Shown: positions 26,272-35,284, numbered from the stretch's first letter. The stretch: 64,000 bases of DNA from Oscillospiraceae bacterium (GCA_012520915.1 JAAYNJ010000017.1:62001-126000); one strand, 5' to 3'. Program-made: numbers and translations. The notes: a model not told the origin generated them from the sequence alone.

Positions 26272-27178
26272 AACAACTAAGACGCAGGAATATATAAACA
26301 AGAGAGCGCTGATTGACGACAAGTTTATATCCAAAGCGGAAGAGAGATATAGAAAGAGAATCGCGCAGGTGGCCGACAAGCTCTCCGAGGCGGGCTGCAG
26401 AGTGCTTTTGATGGCGGGACCTTCGGCAAGCGGCAAGACCACCTCTGCCAAGAAAATTTCCTTGGAGCTCGAGAGCAGGGGAATAGAGACAGAGGTCATA
26501 TCGGTTGATGATTTTTTTAAGGATTCCAGCGAGTATCCCGTGGACGAAGAGGGAAATATAGATTTTGAGAATGTTCAAAACGTAGATATTGAATTGTTTA
26601 ATGTAAAGCTGGAAGAGCTTGTTGAAAAAGGGCGGGCGACAATCCCGAAATTCGACTTCAAGAGAGGCAGACGCAGTGAAGAAATCAAAGAGATCGAACT
26701 CGGAGAAAGCGGAGTTGCGATAATTGAGGGAATACATGCATTAAATCCTCTTTTGTCGGAGTCGGTAAACCATGACAGTATTCTGAGGGTTTATGTCGGA
26801 TTGAGAGAGGAATACCTGCTTTTAAATGATGAACTGCTGACGACCGGGATAATGAGGATTGTCAGGAGAATGATTAGAGATTCCAAGTTTAGGGCCTATT
26901 CCGCCGTAAACACCTTTAAGCTTTGGGAAAGCATAAAAAGAGGCGAGGAAAGGTGGATAAAGGTATTTATGAAGGAGGCCGACATGTTGCTCAACACCGC
27001 GTTCGACTATGAGCCGTGTGTGCTGAAACCGATATACTATAAAGTCTGTGAGGATTCGGGATTTGACGACAATCTTATGGAAATTTATGAAAATTTTAAA
27101 GACTTCCGATCTCTGCCGCTGGGTCTGGTACCTGCCGATTCCATGCTCAGAGAGTTTCTCGGAGGGCTTGTATTATAG
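26249..27178 (+). CDS. Uridine kinase-like / phosphoribulokinase family P-loop kinase
   Basis: A 309-residue protein. The P-loop VLLMAGPSASGKTTSAKKIS is preceded by about 50 residues of helical N-terminus, and is followed by VISVDDFFKDSSEYPVDEEG and VDIELFNVKLEELVEKGRAT, as in uridine kinases. IIEGIHALNPLLSES is the Walker B region. Longer clostridial relatives have a TGS and threonyl-tRNA synthetase-like N-terminal part that is absent here. Substrate is likely a nucleoside, not proven. The start lies within the end of hemZ. Confidence 0.88.
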   Translation: MKKRFSPKTTKTQEYINKRALIDDKFISKAEERYRKRIAQVADKLSEAGCRVLLMAGPSASGKTTSAKKISLELESRGIETEVISVDDFFKDSSEYPVDEEGNIDFENVQNVDIELFNVKLEELVEKGRATIPKFDFKRGRRSEEIKEIELGESGVAIIEGIHALNPLLSESVNHDSILRVYVGLREEYLLLNDELLTTGIMRIVRRMIRDSKFRAYSAVNTFKLWESIKRGEERWIKVFMKEADMLLNTAFDYEPCVLKPIYYKVCEDSGFDDNLMEIYENFKDFRSLPLGLVPADSMLREFLGGLVL

Positions 27179-27242
27179 CCGCAAAAAGTATAATATATCG
27201 CTATATAAGCGAAACACATGACTTTGAACAAGGAGTGATTAC

Positions 27243-27602
27243 ATGAGCGAAAAATGGGATAAGTTTGTCGACACAACCAAAGAGGTGGCGAGTTCCGTTG
27301 CTGATGCTGCAGAGAGCCTTATTGAGAAAGGCAAGGACTTTATCAATTTGAAAAAGCTTGAGGCGAGACTTAAGGAGTGCTATCGTTCTCTCGGTGAGTA
27401 TACGTATAAAGAAGTAATTGGGGAGACTGTTGTCGAAGAAGACAAAGAAGCCCTGGTCGAAGAGATATCATGTATAATCGAATCGATTGCCGCTCAAAAA
27501 GGCGAAGAAGCTTCGGAAGTTGAAGAGTTTTGCAAGGAATGTGGCACAGAGCTGCCTGAAGACTCGAATTTCTGCAAGAATTGCGGAGCCAAGGTAGAGT
27601 AA
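27243..27602 (+). CDS. Small protein with helical region and C-terminal zinc ribbon
   Basis: A 119-residue protein I do not recognise as a named family. Residues 1-90 are charged and helical (WDKFVDTTKEVASSVADAAE, then LEARLKECYRSLGEYTYKEV). The C-terminus is a short zinc ribbon, CKECGTELPEDSNFCKNCGA, with two CxxC knuckles. A strong AAGGAGTG precedes the ATG. Such proteins are common in clostridia and are usually annotated as zinc-ribbon domain proteins. The function is unknown. Its 5' end is only 64 bases after the kinase gene. Confidence 0.8.
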   Translation: MSEKWDKFVDTTKEVASSVADAAESLIEKGKDFINLKKLEARLKECYRSLGEYTYKEVIGETVVEEDKEALVEEISCIIESIAAQKGEEASEVEEFCKECGTELPEDSNFCKNCGAKVE

Positions 27603-27616
27603 TACAAAACTCAAAT

Positions 27617-27678
27617 GTCGGCCATCACTGTGAGGGAGAGGCTTTTGACTTGTCCTCTATGTAGGTGTGCCGACTTTT
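27617..27678 (+). other. Structured intergenic RNA element of unknown type
   Basis: GTCGGC (27617-27622) can pair with GCCGAC (27669-27674), with inner pairing CATCAC/GTGT and GAGG/CCTC, followed by TTTTAA. It lies 23 bases before the TTG start of the flippase gene. It could be a weak terminator of the zinc-ribbon gene or a leader element for the next one. I cannot match it to a riboswitch class. Confidence 0.5.
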
Positions 27679-27700
27679 AATGTTGTTCAGAGGGAAATAG

Positions 27701-29509
27701 TTGCCGGAAGATAGATTGAACTCAAAAAAAAGGATCAAGGGTGAAAAAACCGTAAACTCGCTCATAGGCGGGGGGTTGGTATTAACCGCAGCTCTTGCTT
27801 TGGTCAAGCTGATAGGGTTTTTATACAAGCTTCCTCAGACCGCCATTCTCGGCGGAAGCGGAATGGGAATATACAACCAGGCTTATGTGGTATACGGCAC
27901 TTTTTATTCCATAACGGTGACGGGCTTCCCTGTGGCTATAAGTAAAATTGTTGCCGGATATTTGAGCGAAGGAAGATACCGGGACATTAAGCGCACCGTC
28001 AGAGTTGCCAATTTGTTTTTTATGGCGGTGGGCATAGCGTCATCGGTGATTCTTATCGCCTTTTCAGGATTCTATTCCGAAAAGGTGTATCAAAACCCGA
28101 ATATGTACTACTGCCTCATTGCGGTTGCGCCTTCAATTGTTTTCAGCTGTCTGATGACGACCCAGAGGGGATTCACTCAGGGAATGAAGAACATGTATCC
28201 CACAGCTGTATCCCAGGTCATAGAAGTGATAGTCAAAAGCATAGTGGGTCTGCTCGGGGCATATCTTGTTAAAAATGCTCTTACCGTTGAATACGAGTCT
28301 TTAGGAAGCGTGTTGGGTATTTCCTACAAACTCGCAAACGATGCCGAAATGGCCATCAGTTCGCTTGCGGCGGCGGGTTCTATCTTCGGGGTTACGGCAT
28401 CCACTTTCGTAGGTTGGATATATTTGGTCATTCGCGGAGCGGTAAGAGGCGACAATATACTGAAGGCGGATTTGGATGACAGTCCTGCCGCAAATACGAA
28501 CAGGTACCTACTAAGACAGATACTTGCTGTCGGCATACCCATAGCTGTGGGTTCCGTTACGGTCGCATTGACACAACAGATAGACAGCATAATGATACAG
28601 CGCAGGTTGATTGATGTTCTCGAGTCTAATCCGGTTGCGCTTTTTAACTCGCATGGGGGATGGCTTGAAAAGGCCGGAAAAACCTTGCAGACGAAACCTG
28701 AAAATACAGCGGTTTTCTTATATGGCTGTTATACGTTCGGGTTTTCGTTTTTCAGTCTGGTACCTTCAATAACCGGTTCTTTCGGAATGAGCGCCCTTCC
28801 GCATATCACGGGAAGCTGGGCTATTAGGGATAGGGACGAAACTAAAAGATGCATTGATTCCACGTTGAAAATTATAGCCGTTTTTGCAGCTCCTTTGGGG
28901 TTCGGACTGACCGCGCTGGGCACACCCATACTGCACATGGTTTTTTCGAGATATACACCGGAAGAGGTTGCCATAGGAGGACCGCTTTTGAGTATGCTCG
29001 GAATCGCATCGATATTCCTCGCTTTGAACGGACCGGTTAATTCGATGCTTCAGGGAATAGGGAGGCTGGATATTCCGGTAAAACTTCTGTTTGTCGGAGG
29101 TCTTGTCAAAGTCGCGGCAAATTACATATTGGTGGGGATACCTTCGCTGAACATCAAAATCGCACCTCTCGGAAATATTCTGTGTTACGGACTGATTTCC
29201 ACATTGAGCATCTTTCTGCTACAGAAAAACACCAACCTGAAAATCGATATTAAAGGGTCGCTTATAAAACCGCTTGCGGCAGGTGCGGTATGCGGTTTGG
29301 CGGCAAAGGTTTCATATGAAGTCATGTTTCTTTTACTATTTGATGTAATCAGACAGAAACTCATAACCTTGATATCTATAGCGGTTGCGGGAGCCGTCTA
29401 TCTGATATTGCTCTTCGTTATGAAGATAATGACAAAAAACGAGATAAAATCCCTGCCGCGCGGTGAAAAGATAGCTTCTTTGCTTGAAAAGTGGAAATTA
29501 TTGGGGTAA
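27701..29509 (+). CDS. MOP-family polysaccharide/lipid flippase (YabM/SpoVB-like)
   Basis: TTG at 27701 has AGAGGGAAA ahead and gives 602 residues with about 14 membrane segments. ALALVKLIGFLYKLPQTAIL and GGSGMGIYNQAYVVYG are typical of the SpoVB/YabM/MurJ-like group of the MOP superfamily, which moves lipid-linked cell-wall precursors across the membrane. Several Arg/Lys pairs line the predicted cavity. It precedes mazG as yabM does in Bacillus. The expected sporulation neighbours are missing, so an envelope role in growing cells is likelier than a spore role. Confidence 0.9.
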   Translation: MPEDRLNSKKRIKGEKTVNSLIGGGLVLTAALALVKLIGFLYKLPQTAILGGSGMGIYNQAYVVYGTFYSITVTGFPVAISKIVAGYLSEGRYRDIKRTVRVANLFFMAVGIASSVILIAFSGFYSEKVYQNPNMYYCLIAVAPSIVFSCLMTTQRGFTQGMKNMYPTAVSQVIEVIVKSIVGLLGAYLVKNALTVEYESLGSVLGISYKLANDAEMAISSLAAAGSIFGVTASTFVGWIYLVIRGAVRGDNILKADLDDSPAANTNRYLLRQILAVGIPIAVGSVTVALTQQIDSIMIQRRLIDVLESNPVALFNSHGGWLEKAGKTLQTKPENTAVFLYGCYTFGFSFFSLVPSITGSFGMSALPHITGSWAIRDRDETKRCIDSTLKIIAVFAAPLGFGLTALGTPILHMVFSRYTPEEVAIGGPLLSMLGIASIFLALNGPVNSMLQGIGRLDIPVKLLFVGGLVKVAANYILVGIPSLNIKIAPLGNILCYGLISTLSIFLLQKNTNLKIDIKGSLIKPLAAGAVCGLAAKVSYEVMFLLLFDVIRQKLITLISIAVAGAVYLILLFVMKIMTKNEIKSLPRGEKIASLLEKWKLLG

Positions 29510-29515
29510 AATTGT

Positions 29516-30340
29516 ATGACTGGTGATTTTGAATTAAAGGATAAATACAATCTTTCCGATGCGGTGGATTTAGTAAAGCTGTTGAGGGATCCCGTTAAGG
29601 GTTGCGACTGGGACAAGGTTCAGACTCACCGCTCAATCAGAAACAACTTTATCGAGGAAGTTTACGAGGCTTGTGACTGCATAGACAGAGACGACAGCGA
29701 ATGCCTTTTGGAAGAACTCGGAGATGTTCTTCTTCAGGTTCTGCTCCATGCGGAGATTGAAAGGCAGCTTGGCGGATTTGATATCGATGAAGTATCCGAT
29801 TATTTGATAAAAAAACTGATTGCCCGCCACCCTCATATTTTTTCCGACGACGTTGTCGAGAATAAAGAAGAAGTTCTGGTCAACTGGGAAAAGCTGAAAC
29901 GCCGGGAAAAGGGACAGAAGAGCGGAACCGATTCAATAATGGATGTTCCCAAAGCCTATCCGGCGCTTATCAAGAGTGAAAAGTATCAGAAAAGAGCTGC
30001 ATATGTCGGCTTTGACTATCCGGGTGCGGAATGGGCTTTTTCAGACCTTGTGAGCGAGGTGTCTGAGCTCGAAGAGCGTATAGAGACCGGTGCTGAAAAA
30101 GACGGACTCGAGGAAGAGATAGGTGATGTGATTTTTTCTGCGGTTAATGTCGCAAGGTTTTACGACATAGATGCCGAACATGCCGCACAAAAATCCGCTG
30201 AAAGATTCGCTGAAAGGTTTAGGCTGGTTGAGAAATTCGCAGCAGAAGAAGGTGTGGAACTAAAAACCGGCGACATAAACCGTTTAAATGAACTGTGGTC
30301 GAAGGCAAAAAATGCCTTGGATTGTAGAAATATTAAGTAA
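29516..30340 (+). CDS. mazG: Nucleoside triphosphate pyrophosphohydrolase MazG
   Basis: A 274-residue protein with two MazG domains. The N-terminal one has LLRDPVKGCDWDKVQTHRSI, FIEEVYEACDCIDRDDSECL and EELGDVLLQVLLHAEIE, the EExxE...ExxD metal site. The C-terminal one has LVSEVSELEERIE and EEEIGDVIFSAVNVARFYDI. The enzyme hydrolyses NTPs to NMP and PPi as house-cleaning. It belongs to the yabM-mazG-HU-rqcP-divIC string. Confidence 0.95.
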   Translation: MTGDFELKDKYNLSDAVDLVKLLRDPVKGCDWDKVQTHRSIRNNFIEEVYEACDCIDRDDSECLLEELGDVLLQVLLHAEIERQLGGFDIDEVSDYLIKKLIARHPHIFSDDVVENKEEVLVNWEKLKRREKGQKSGTDSIMDVPKAYPALIKSEKYQKRAAYVGFDYPGAEWAFSDLVSEVSELEERIETGAEKDGLEEEIGDVIFSAVNVARFYDIDAEHAAQKSAERFAERFRLVEKFAAEEGVELKTGDINRLNELWSKAKNALDCRNIK

Positions 30341-30361
30341 TTTAAATTTGGAGGATTTAAA

Positions 30362-30637
30362 ATGACAAAATCAGAATTAATTGCAAGTGTAGCTGAGAAA
30401 GCGGGACTGACAAAAAAAGATGCCGATAAGGCGGTAAATGCCGCAATCGAAACTATAACTGAAGCACTCGTCTCGGGAGATAAGGTGCAAATCGTAGGTT
30501 TCGGTACCTTCTCTGTCAAGGATCGTAAAGCGCGCACCGCGATTAACCTCATGACAAAAGAAAAGATTGAAGTTCCCGCAACACGCGTCGCATCCTTTAA
30601 AGTAGGAAAAGCCCTTAAGGAAGCAGTTGCGAAATAA
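30362..30637 (+). CDS. hup: HU family DNA-binding protein
   Basis: A 91-residue HU of standard length. MTKSELIASVAEKAGLTKKD starts it and VQIVGFGTFSVKDRKARTAI with FKVGKALKEAV ends it. The saddle arm tip has NLMTKEKIEVPATRVASFK, a slight variant of the usual RNPxTGE. It bends and compacts DNA as a dimer. GGAGG precedes the ATG. Placement between mazG and rqcP is the common clostridial order. Confidence 0.97.
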   Translation: MTKSELIASVAEKAGLTKKDADKAVNAAIETITEALVSGDKVQIVGFGTFSVKDRKARTAINLMTKEKIEVPATRVASFKVGKALKEAVAK

Positions 30638-30684
30638 GAAAGGCAATATCCGGAATTTGGGATTGACATCGGAGACTGTTCGGT

Positions 30685-30924
30685 ATGAGGCTTGATAAAT
30701 TTTTGAAAGTCAGCAGGATTATTAAACGTCGAAGCGTTGCAAACGAATTGTGTGACGGAGGACGGGTCGCTGTAAACGGAAAAACCGCAAAAGCCTCCTA
30801 CAAAGTAGAAGTCGGCGATACCGTTGTCGTTACGATAGGTGAGAGAGTCGATTCTTTTGAAGTGTTGTCTACGGTTGAAAGACCGGGCAAAGAAGCTGCC
30901 GCGCTGATGTTTAAAAAGGTTTGA
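30685..30924 (+). CDS. rqcP: S4-domain RNA-binding protein RqcP (YabO)
   Basis: A 79-residue S4 domain protein: [20 protein letters not shown], then [20 protein letters not shown]. RqcP of Bacillus helps RqcH add alanine tails on stalled 50S subunits. Length and gene position between HU/mazG and divIC fit. yabP and yabQ, which normally come next, are absent. Confidence 0.95.
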   Translation: MRLDKFLKVSRIIKRRSVANELCDGGRVAVNGKTAKASYKVEVGDTVVVTIGERVDSFEVLSTVERPGKEAAALMFKKV

Positions 30925-30938
30925 CGGACGATATTGAA

Positions 30939-31256
30939 ATGGCAAAGAACAAAATGAGGAAAAATAAGAAGCTTTTAAAGTCGGAGAGAAGAAGAAAAGC
31001 TCTCTGTGTAGTTCTTGCCGCGTTTTGTGTTTACTTCATATACTCTATAGTAATGCTCAGGATAAACATCTCAAAAGAAAAAAAGCAACTTGATGAACTC
31101 AACCTGCTTGTCAAAGAACAAAAATATGACAATGAAGAGTTGGAACGAATCATATTTGACGGGGGTGAAAAAGAGTATATTGAACGCATCGCCCGCCAGA
31201 AGCTCGGATATGCGGCGATTGACGAAAAGATTTTTGTCGATTTATCCGGTTCGTAA
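30939..31256 (+). CDS. divIC: FtsB/DivIC-type septum formation protein
   Basis: ATG at 30939 gives 105 residues; a TTG overlapping the rqcP stop (30921) is possible but has its ribosome site too close. A basic cytoplasmic start (KNKMRKNKKLLKSERRRKA) is followed by one membrane helix (LCVVLAAFCVYFIYSIVML) and an extracellular coiled coil (SKEKKQLDELNLLVKEQKYD) with the family end YIERIARQKLGYAAIDEKIF. It acts in the divisome with FtsL and DivIB. It closes the operon. Confidence 0.92.
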   Translation: MAKNKMRKNKKLLKSERRRKALCVVLAAFCVYFIYSIVMLRINISKEKKQLDELNLLVKEQKYDNEELERIIFDGGEKEYIERIARQKLGYAAIDEKIFVDLSGS

Positions 31257-31283
31257 ATCCCTAATGCCAAATTGTTTCTTAAG

Positions 31284-31310
31284 ACCGAAGTTTTAAAACT
31301 TCGGTTTTTT
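31284..31310 (+). terminator. Terminator after divIC
   Basis: Perfect 11-base self-complementary arms ACCGAAGTTTT/AAAACTTCGGT followed by T6. Confidence 0.9.
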
Positions 31311-31368
31311 GACTTTTTCGGCAGATTATTTATTGAGGGATATATTGATTTAAAACCGGTGAATACCT

Positions 31369-31397
31369 TTGATTTGAACACTCTACAATGTTATAAT
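31369..31397 (+). promoter_or_regulatory. Sigma-A promoter of hpf
   Basis: TTGATT (31369-31374), a 17-base spacer and TATAAT (31392-31397), 30 bases ahead of the hpf start with its AGGAGG site. Confidence 0.75.
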
Positions 31398-31427
31398 TAA
31401 AAAAAAACAAAACTTTAGGAGGCCGAT

Positions 31428-31961
31428 ATGAATATCACTACAACAGGAAGAAAGGTCACTCTTAAAAACCGTTTTTTAGAGATGGTCGAAAAGCGGATGT
31501 CAAAGTTCGACAAGTACTTCGACCGTGATGCTGAAGGACATGTAACCGTCACGGTGGAAGGCAGCAGACAAACGGTTGAAATCACCGTAAACTACAGGGG
31601 ATTTATTTATCGTGCGGAACGCACTGCCCACGACATGGAACAGGCTTTTTTCGAAGCGGCGGATATTATCGACAGACAGATTGTCAGAAATAAGGGCAAA
31701 CTTGGAAGCAGAATAAAAAGAACGGATAATCAGATTGCGGCTGCTTCCGACTTCACATCGGCTGCAGAAGAACAGGAATTCAATATTGCACGTGAAAAGA
31801 GATTTTTGGTATATCCCATGACGGTCGATGAAGCCATTTTGCAGATGAATATGATAGGGCATACCTTCTTTATTTTCCTCAATGTCGAAGGTGAAGAGAT
31901 CTGTGTCGTTTACAAAAGAAAGGACGGGGATTACGGCCTGATCACGCCGGAACTGGCATGA
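31428..31961 (+). CDS. hpf: Long-form ribosome hibernation promoting factor
   Basis: A 177-residue HPF. MNITTTGRKVTLKNRFLEMV through IYRAERTAHDMEQAFFEAAD is the S30AE N-terminal domain that binds the decoding site. After a linker the C-terminal domain reads VYPMTVDEAILQMNMIGHTF then YKRKDGDYGLITPEL; it dimerises and joins two 70S ribosomes into 100S. It has its own promoter and is followed 24 bases later by rlmL. The (p)ppGpp enzyme at 21608 would often raise HPF levels in starvation, though no direct sign is seen. Confidence 0.96.
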   Translation: MNITTTGRKVTLKNRFLEMVEKRMSKFDKYFDRDAEGHVTVTVEGSRQTVEITVNYRGFIYRAERTAHDMEQAFFEAADIIDRQIVRNKGKLGSRIKRTDNQIAAASDFTSAAEEQEFNIAREKRFLVYPMTVDEAILQMNMIGHTFFIFLNVEGEEICVVYKRKDGDYGLITPELA

Positions 31962-31985
31962 GAAAATATAAACCCGAATTTTGAT

Positions 31986-33098
31986 ATGAATTACAGAGCT
32001 GTCGCAACCTGCCTTTTCGGACTTGAAAAGGTGGTGGAGTTTGAACTGAAGCGTCTCGGGATAGATGTGATTTCCGTCAGTGACGGCAGAGTCTCTTTTG
32101 AAGGGACAAAGACAGATATAGCCAGGGCAAATATAAACTGTTCTACGGCAGAGAGAATTCTCATTGTATTGGATGAATTTGACGCAAGTGATTTTGACAG
32201 TCTCTTTGATAAGACCGGTGAAGTTGTCTGGGGAGATATTATTTCCGAGAAGGATTCTTTTCCGGTCAAGGGATACAGTATAAACAGTACTTTAACCAGC
32301 GTGCCGGCATGTCAGAGAATAATTAAAAAGTCCATAGCGGAACGCCTGAAAAGAGATCTCGGCGTTAGGTCGTTACCTGAAAACGGCAGAAGAAAGATTG
32401 CAATTAGATTTTCGATAGTTTCCGACAGAGTAACCCTAATGGTCGACACTTCAGGAGAGGGACTCCACAAACGGGGGTACCGCCCCAATATCTACGGAGC
32501 ACCGATAAAGGAAACGCTCGCCGCCGGCATATCGGATTTTGCCAGAATCGGGCAGAACAGTACAGTGACGGATCCTTTCTGCGGTACGGGAACACTCATA
32601 ATAGAATCCGCCTTGAGGGCGAACAGAATAGCCCCCGGACTTAATCGTCATTTTGCCGCTGAGAGTTATCCGTTTATCGGCAAAGGTGCGTTTGACTTTG
32701 CGAGAAAAGAGGCGAGAGAGAATATAGTTCGAAACTCGAAGTTTACAGCGGTCGGAACCGACATTGACCCGAAAGCGATCGAGCATGCAAGATTTAATGC
32801 AAAAGCCGCAAAGGTTGATGAGTTCGTCAAGTTCGAAGTCATGGATGCGAGGAAATATATTCCGTCGAAGGATATGATTGTAGTTACAAACCCCCCCTAT
32901 GGTGAAAAACTCATGGATCCGGTTTCGTCGGGCAAACTCATAGGAGAGTTTTGCGAAAACTTCTTCAAATACGATTTTAAAGGACTGTACCTGATAAGCG
33001 GACAACCGGATTTTGAAGATATTGCAGGAAAAAAGGCAAAACGCCGCAGAAAGTTGTATAATGGGATGATAGTTTGTCAACTATATATGTATTTTTAA
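31986..33098 (+). CDS. rlmL: THUMP-domain 23S rRNA (guanine) methyltransferase, RlmL/YpsC-like
   Basis: A 370-residue protein. The THUMP domain (about 1-155) includes LFGLEKVVEFELKRLGIDVI and KSIAERLKRDLGVRSLPENG. The SAM-dependent part has LHKRGYRPNIYGAPIKETLA, DPFCGTGTLIIESALRANRI and the catalytic NPPYGEKL. It modifies N2 of a guanine in 23S rRNA, probably G2445-equivalent. No fused RlmK part is present, as usual in Gram-positives. Confidence 0.93.
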   Translation: MNYRAVATCLFGLEKVVEFELKRLGIDVISVSDGRVSFEGTKTDIARANINCSTAERILIVLDEFDASDFDSLFDKTGEVVWGDIISEKDSFPVKGYSINSTLTSVPACQRIIKKSIAERLKRDLGVRSLPENGRRKIAIRFSIVSDRVTLMVDTSGEGLHKRGYRPNIYGAPIKETLAAGISDFARIGQNSTVTDPFCGTGTLIIESALRANRIAPGLNRHFAAESYPFIGKGAFDFARKEARENIVRNSKFTAVGTDIDPKAIEHARFNAKAAKVDEFVKFEVMDARKYIPSKDMIVVTNPPYGEKLMDPVSSGKLIGEFCENFFKYDFKGLYLISGQPDFEDIAGKKAKRRRKLYNGMIVCQLYMYF

Positions 33099-33111
33099 TG
33101 TGGAGGCTAAT

Positions 33112-34011
33112 ATGAAGGTGCTAAATTTCGGTTCTCTAAATATTGACAATGTCTATGCCGTCGACCACTTTGTCAGAGCGGGCGAAACTCTTTCTTCGAC
33201 ATCGCTTAAGAAACATGTAGGAGGAAAGGGTTTAAATCAGACGGTCGCTCTTGCGCGCTCGGGAAGCCAGGTGTATATGGCGGGCAAGATAGGCAATGAC
33301 GGAGCTCATCTGCTTGAAGTATTGAAAAAGGAAGGCGTCAATGTTGACCATATTATGGTTGCCGATTACATTGATACGGGCCACGCAATAATTCAGGTGG
33401 ATAAAAACGGACAGAACTGTATACTGCTTTACGGTGGCTCAAACCTCGAGATAACCCGTGAGGACGTAGATGAAGTTCTGAAAAACTTTTCAAAAGGCGA
33501 TTTTATTCTGCTTCAGAACGAAATCAGCAATTTGCCCTATATTATTAAAAAGGCAAGCGAACAGGGAATGACAATTGCCTTGAATCCTTCGCCGATCGAC
33601 GATGACTTGGTAAATATGGAAGAACTGGCGCTTGTAGACTGGTTTATACTAAATGAGGTGGAGGGACTTGAGATTTCGGGTAAAAAGGATCCCGAAGAGA
33701 TATGTTCGGAAATACTCAGAAGATATCCCGGTGCACACGTAATGCTAACCCTGGGGTCAAAGGGAGCGATGTTCAGAGATGCCACCCGTTCCGCTGAACA
33801 CGGAATATATGATGTCCCGGTGGTCGATACCACTGCTGCGGGTGATACCTTTACGGGATACTTTCTTACAGGGGTTGCGGAAGGACTCGAAATAAATAAG
33901 GTGCTTGAGCTGGCAAGTAAAGCGTCTTCTCTTGCAGTTACAAAGGCCGGTGCTTCCAACTCCATCCCCATGAGAAACGAAGTGGAAGAAACCGACATGA
34001 AACTCTGTTAA
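33112..34011 (+). CDS. rbsK: PfkB-family carbohydrate kinase, ribokinase-like
   Basis: ATG at 33112 follows GTGGAGG; the upstream GTG is inside that ribosome site. The 299-residue product starts MKVLNFGSLNIDNVYAVDHF, then KKHVGGKGLNQTVALARSGS, NEISNLPYIIKKASEQGMTI and the anion hole DTTAAGDTFTGYFLTGVAEG, all as in ribokinase. It phosphorylates ribose or a similar sugar. No rbs transport genes are near. A PPi-type phosphofructokinase follows 31 bases later. Confidence 0.88.
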   Translation: MKVLNFGSLNIDNVYAVDHFVRAGETLSSTSLKKHVGGKGLNQTVALARSGSQVYMAGKIGNDGAHLLEVLKKEGVNVDHIMVADYIDTGHAIIQVDKNGQNCILLYGGSNLEITREDVDEVLKNFSKGDFILLQNEISNLPYIIKKASEQGMTIALNPSPIDDDLVNMEELALVDWFILNEVEGLEISGKKDPEEICSEILRRYPGAHVMLTLGSKGAMFRDATRSAEHGIYDVPVVDTTAAGDTFTGYFLTGVAEGLEINKVLELASKASSLAVTKAGASNSIPMRNEVEETDMKLC

Positions 34012-34042
34012 AAAGATAATTAAATATTTATAATTTGGAGGA

Positions 34043-35284
34043 ATGATGACGAGAAATGTTATTGTCGGGCAGTCCGGCGGACCGACTGCTGTGATTAACT
34101 CGACGCTGTGCGGCGTTTATGAAACCGCAAAGGCGCTCGGAGCAAAAATTGTATACGGTATGGTTCATGGTATTGAGGGCCTGATAAACGGCGAATATAT
34201 CAATATGTCCGATTACCTGAAAACAGAAGAGGATTTGGAACTTCTTAAGAGAACACCTTCCGCCTATCTCGGTTCCTGCAGATATAAACTGCCGAGAATG
34301 TCCGATTCTCCCCAGGTTTTTAAGGATATTTTCGAAACATTGAAGAAGCTTGATATCGGATACTTCTTTTATATCGGCGGAAACGACTCCATGGATACCA
34401 TAGACCAGTTGTCCCGCTATGCTCGGGAGACCGACAGCAGCATAAAATTTATCGGAGTGCCGAAAACTGTGGACAATGACCTTGTACTCATAGACCACAC
34501 TCCGGGGTTCGGAAGTGCGGCAAAGTTTATAGCTACCGCAACAAAAGAAGTTATACGCGACAATCGTGTGAACGACATTGACGCCGTGACGATAATCGAA
34601 GTTATGGGAAGGGATGCCGGATGGCTGACCGGGTCGACTGCAATATGCAGAGGTGATGACAGCGACGGACCCGATTTCATATACCTGCCGGAAATACCCT
34701 TTGATATTGATGAGTTTCTTGAGAGCATTTCTAAAAAGCAGAAAGAGAAGCGGTCGATAGTTGTTGCGGTGAGCGAAGGCATAAAGACAAAAGACGGCAA
34801 ATACGTCTGTGATTATTCCTCATCAAGCAGGGGGATTGACGCTTTCGGACACAAGCAGCTTACCGGTACAGCCAGAGTTTTGGGAGACATAGTAGCGGAA
34901 AAAACCAACAACAAGGTAAGGGCAATAGAGTTCAGTTCGCTTCAAAGATGCGCTGCTCACATAATGTCGAAAACCGACATGGAAGAGGCGTATCTCGTTG
35001 GAAAGGCAGCGGTTGAAGCGGCGAATGACGGCTATACTGGGAAGTTTGTTTCTATAAAGAGACTTGGAAACGACCCGTACGGCGTGACGACCGAACTGGT
35101 GGATGTCTCTGCCGTCGCAAATCTAAAAAAAGATGTACCGAGAAACTGGATAAACGAGGAAGGAAACTATGTGACGGATGAATTTATAGAATATGTCCTT
35201 CCGCTCATACAGGGCGAGGTGGAACAGTTCTATTACAGGGGAACACCCAAACACATTCCGAGTTTTGATCCCAGTAAACAGTAA
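34043..35284 (+). CDS. pfp: 6-phosphofructokinase, probably PPi-dependent
   Basis: A 413-residue PFK; ATG 34043 or 34046 both follow TTGGAGGA. VGQSGGPTAVINSTLCGVYE is the nucleotide/PPi loop, YIGGNDSMDTIDQLSRY has Asp after GGN where ATP enzymes have Gly (GGDGS), PKTVDNDLVLIDHTPGFGSA and MGRDAGWLTG complete the site. The Asp at that position is the known mark of PPi-linked PFKs. The enzyme would work reversibly in glycolysis and use the PPi made by biosynthesis, and it pairs naturally with the phosphorylase at 46827. Confidence 0.9.
   Translation: MMTRNVIVGQSGGPTAVINSTLCGVYETAKALGAKIVYGMVHGIEGLINGEYINMSDYLKTEEDLELLKRTPSAYLGSCRYKLPRMSDSPQVFKDIFETLKKLDIGYFFYIGGNDSMDTIDQLSRYARETDSSIKFIGVPKTVDNDLVLIDHTPGFGSAAKFIATATKEVIRDNRVNDIDAVTIIEVMGRDAGWLTGSTAICRGDDSDGPDFIYLPEIPFDIDEFLESISKKQKEKRSIVVAVSEGIKTKDGKYVCDYSSSSRGIDAFGHKQLTGTARVLGDIVAEKTNNKVRAIEFSSLQRCAAHIMSKTDMEEAYLVGKAAVEAANDGYTGKFVSIKRLGNDPYGVTTELVDVSAVANLKKDVPRNWINEEGNYVTDEFIEYVLPLIQGEVEQFYYRGTPKHIPSFDPSKQ

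Noticed and set aside
27701-29509. Naming the flippase SpoVB
   Set aside because: The protein family covers spore and vegetative members and the nearby sporulation genes are missing, so a spore role is not supported.
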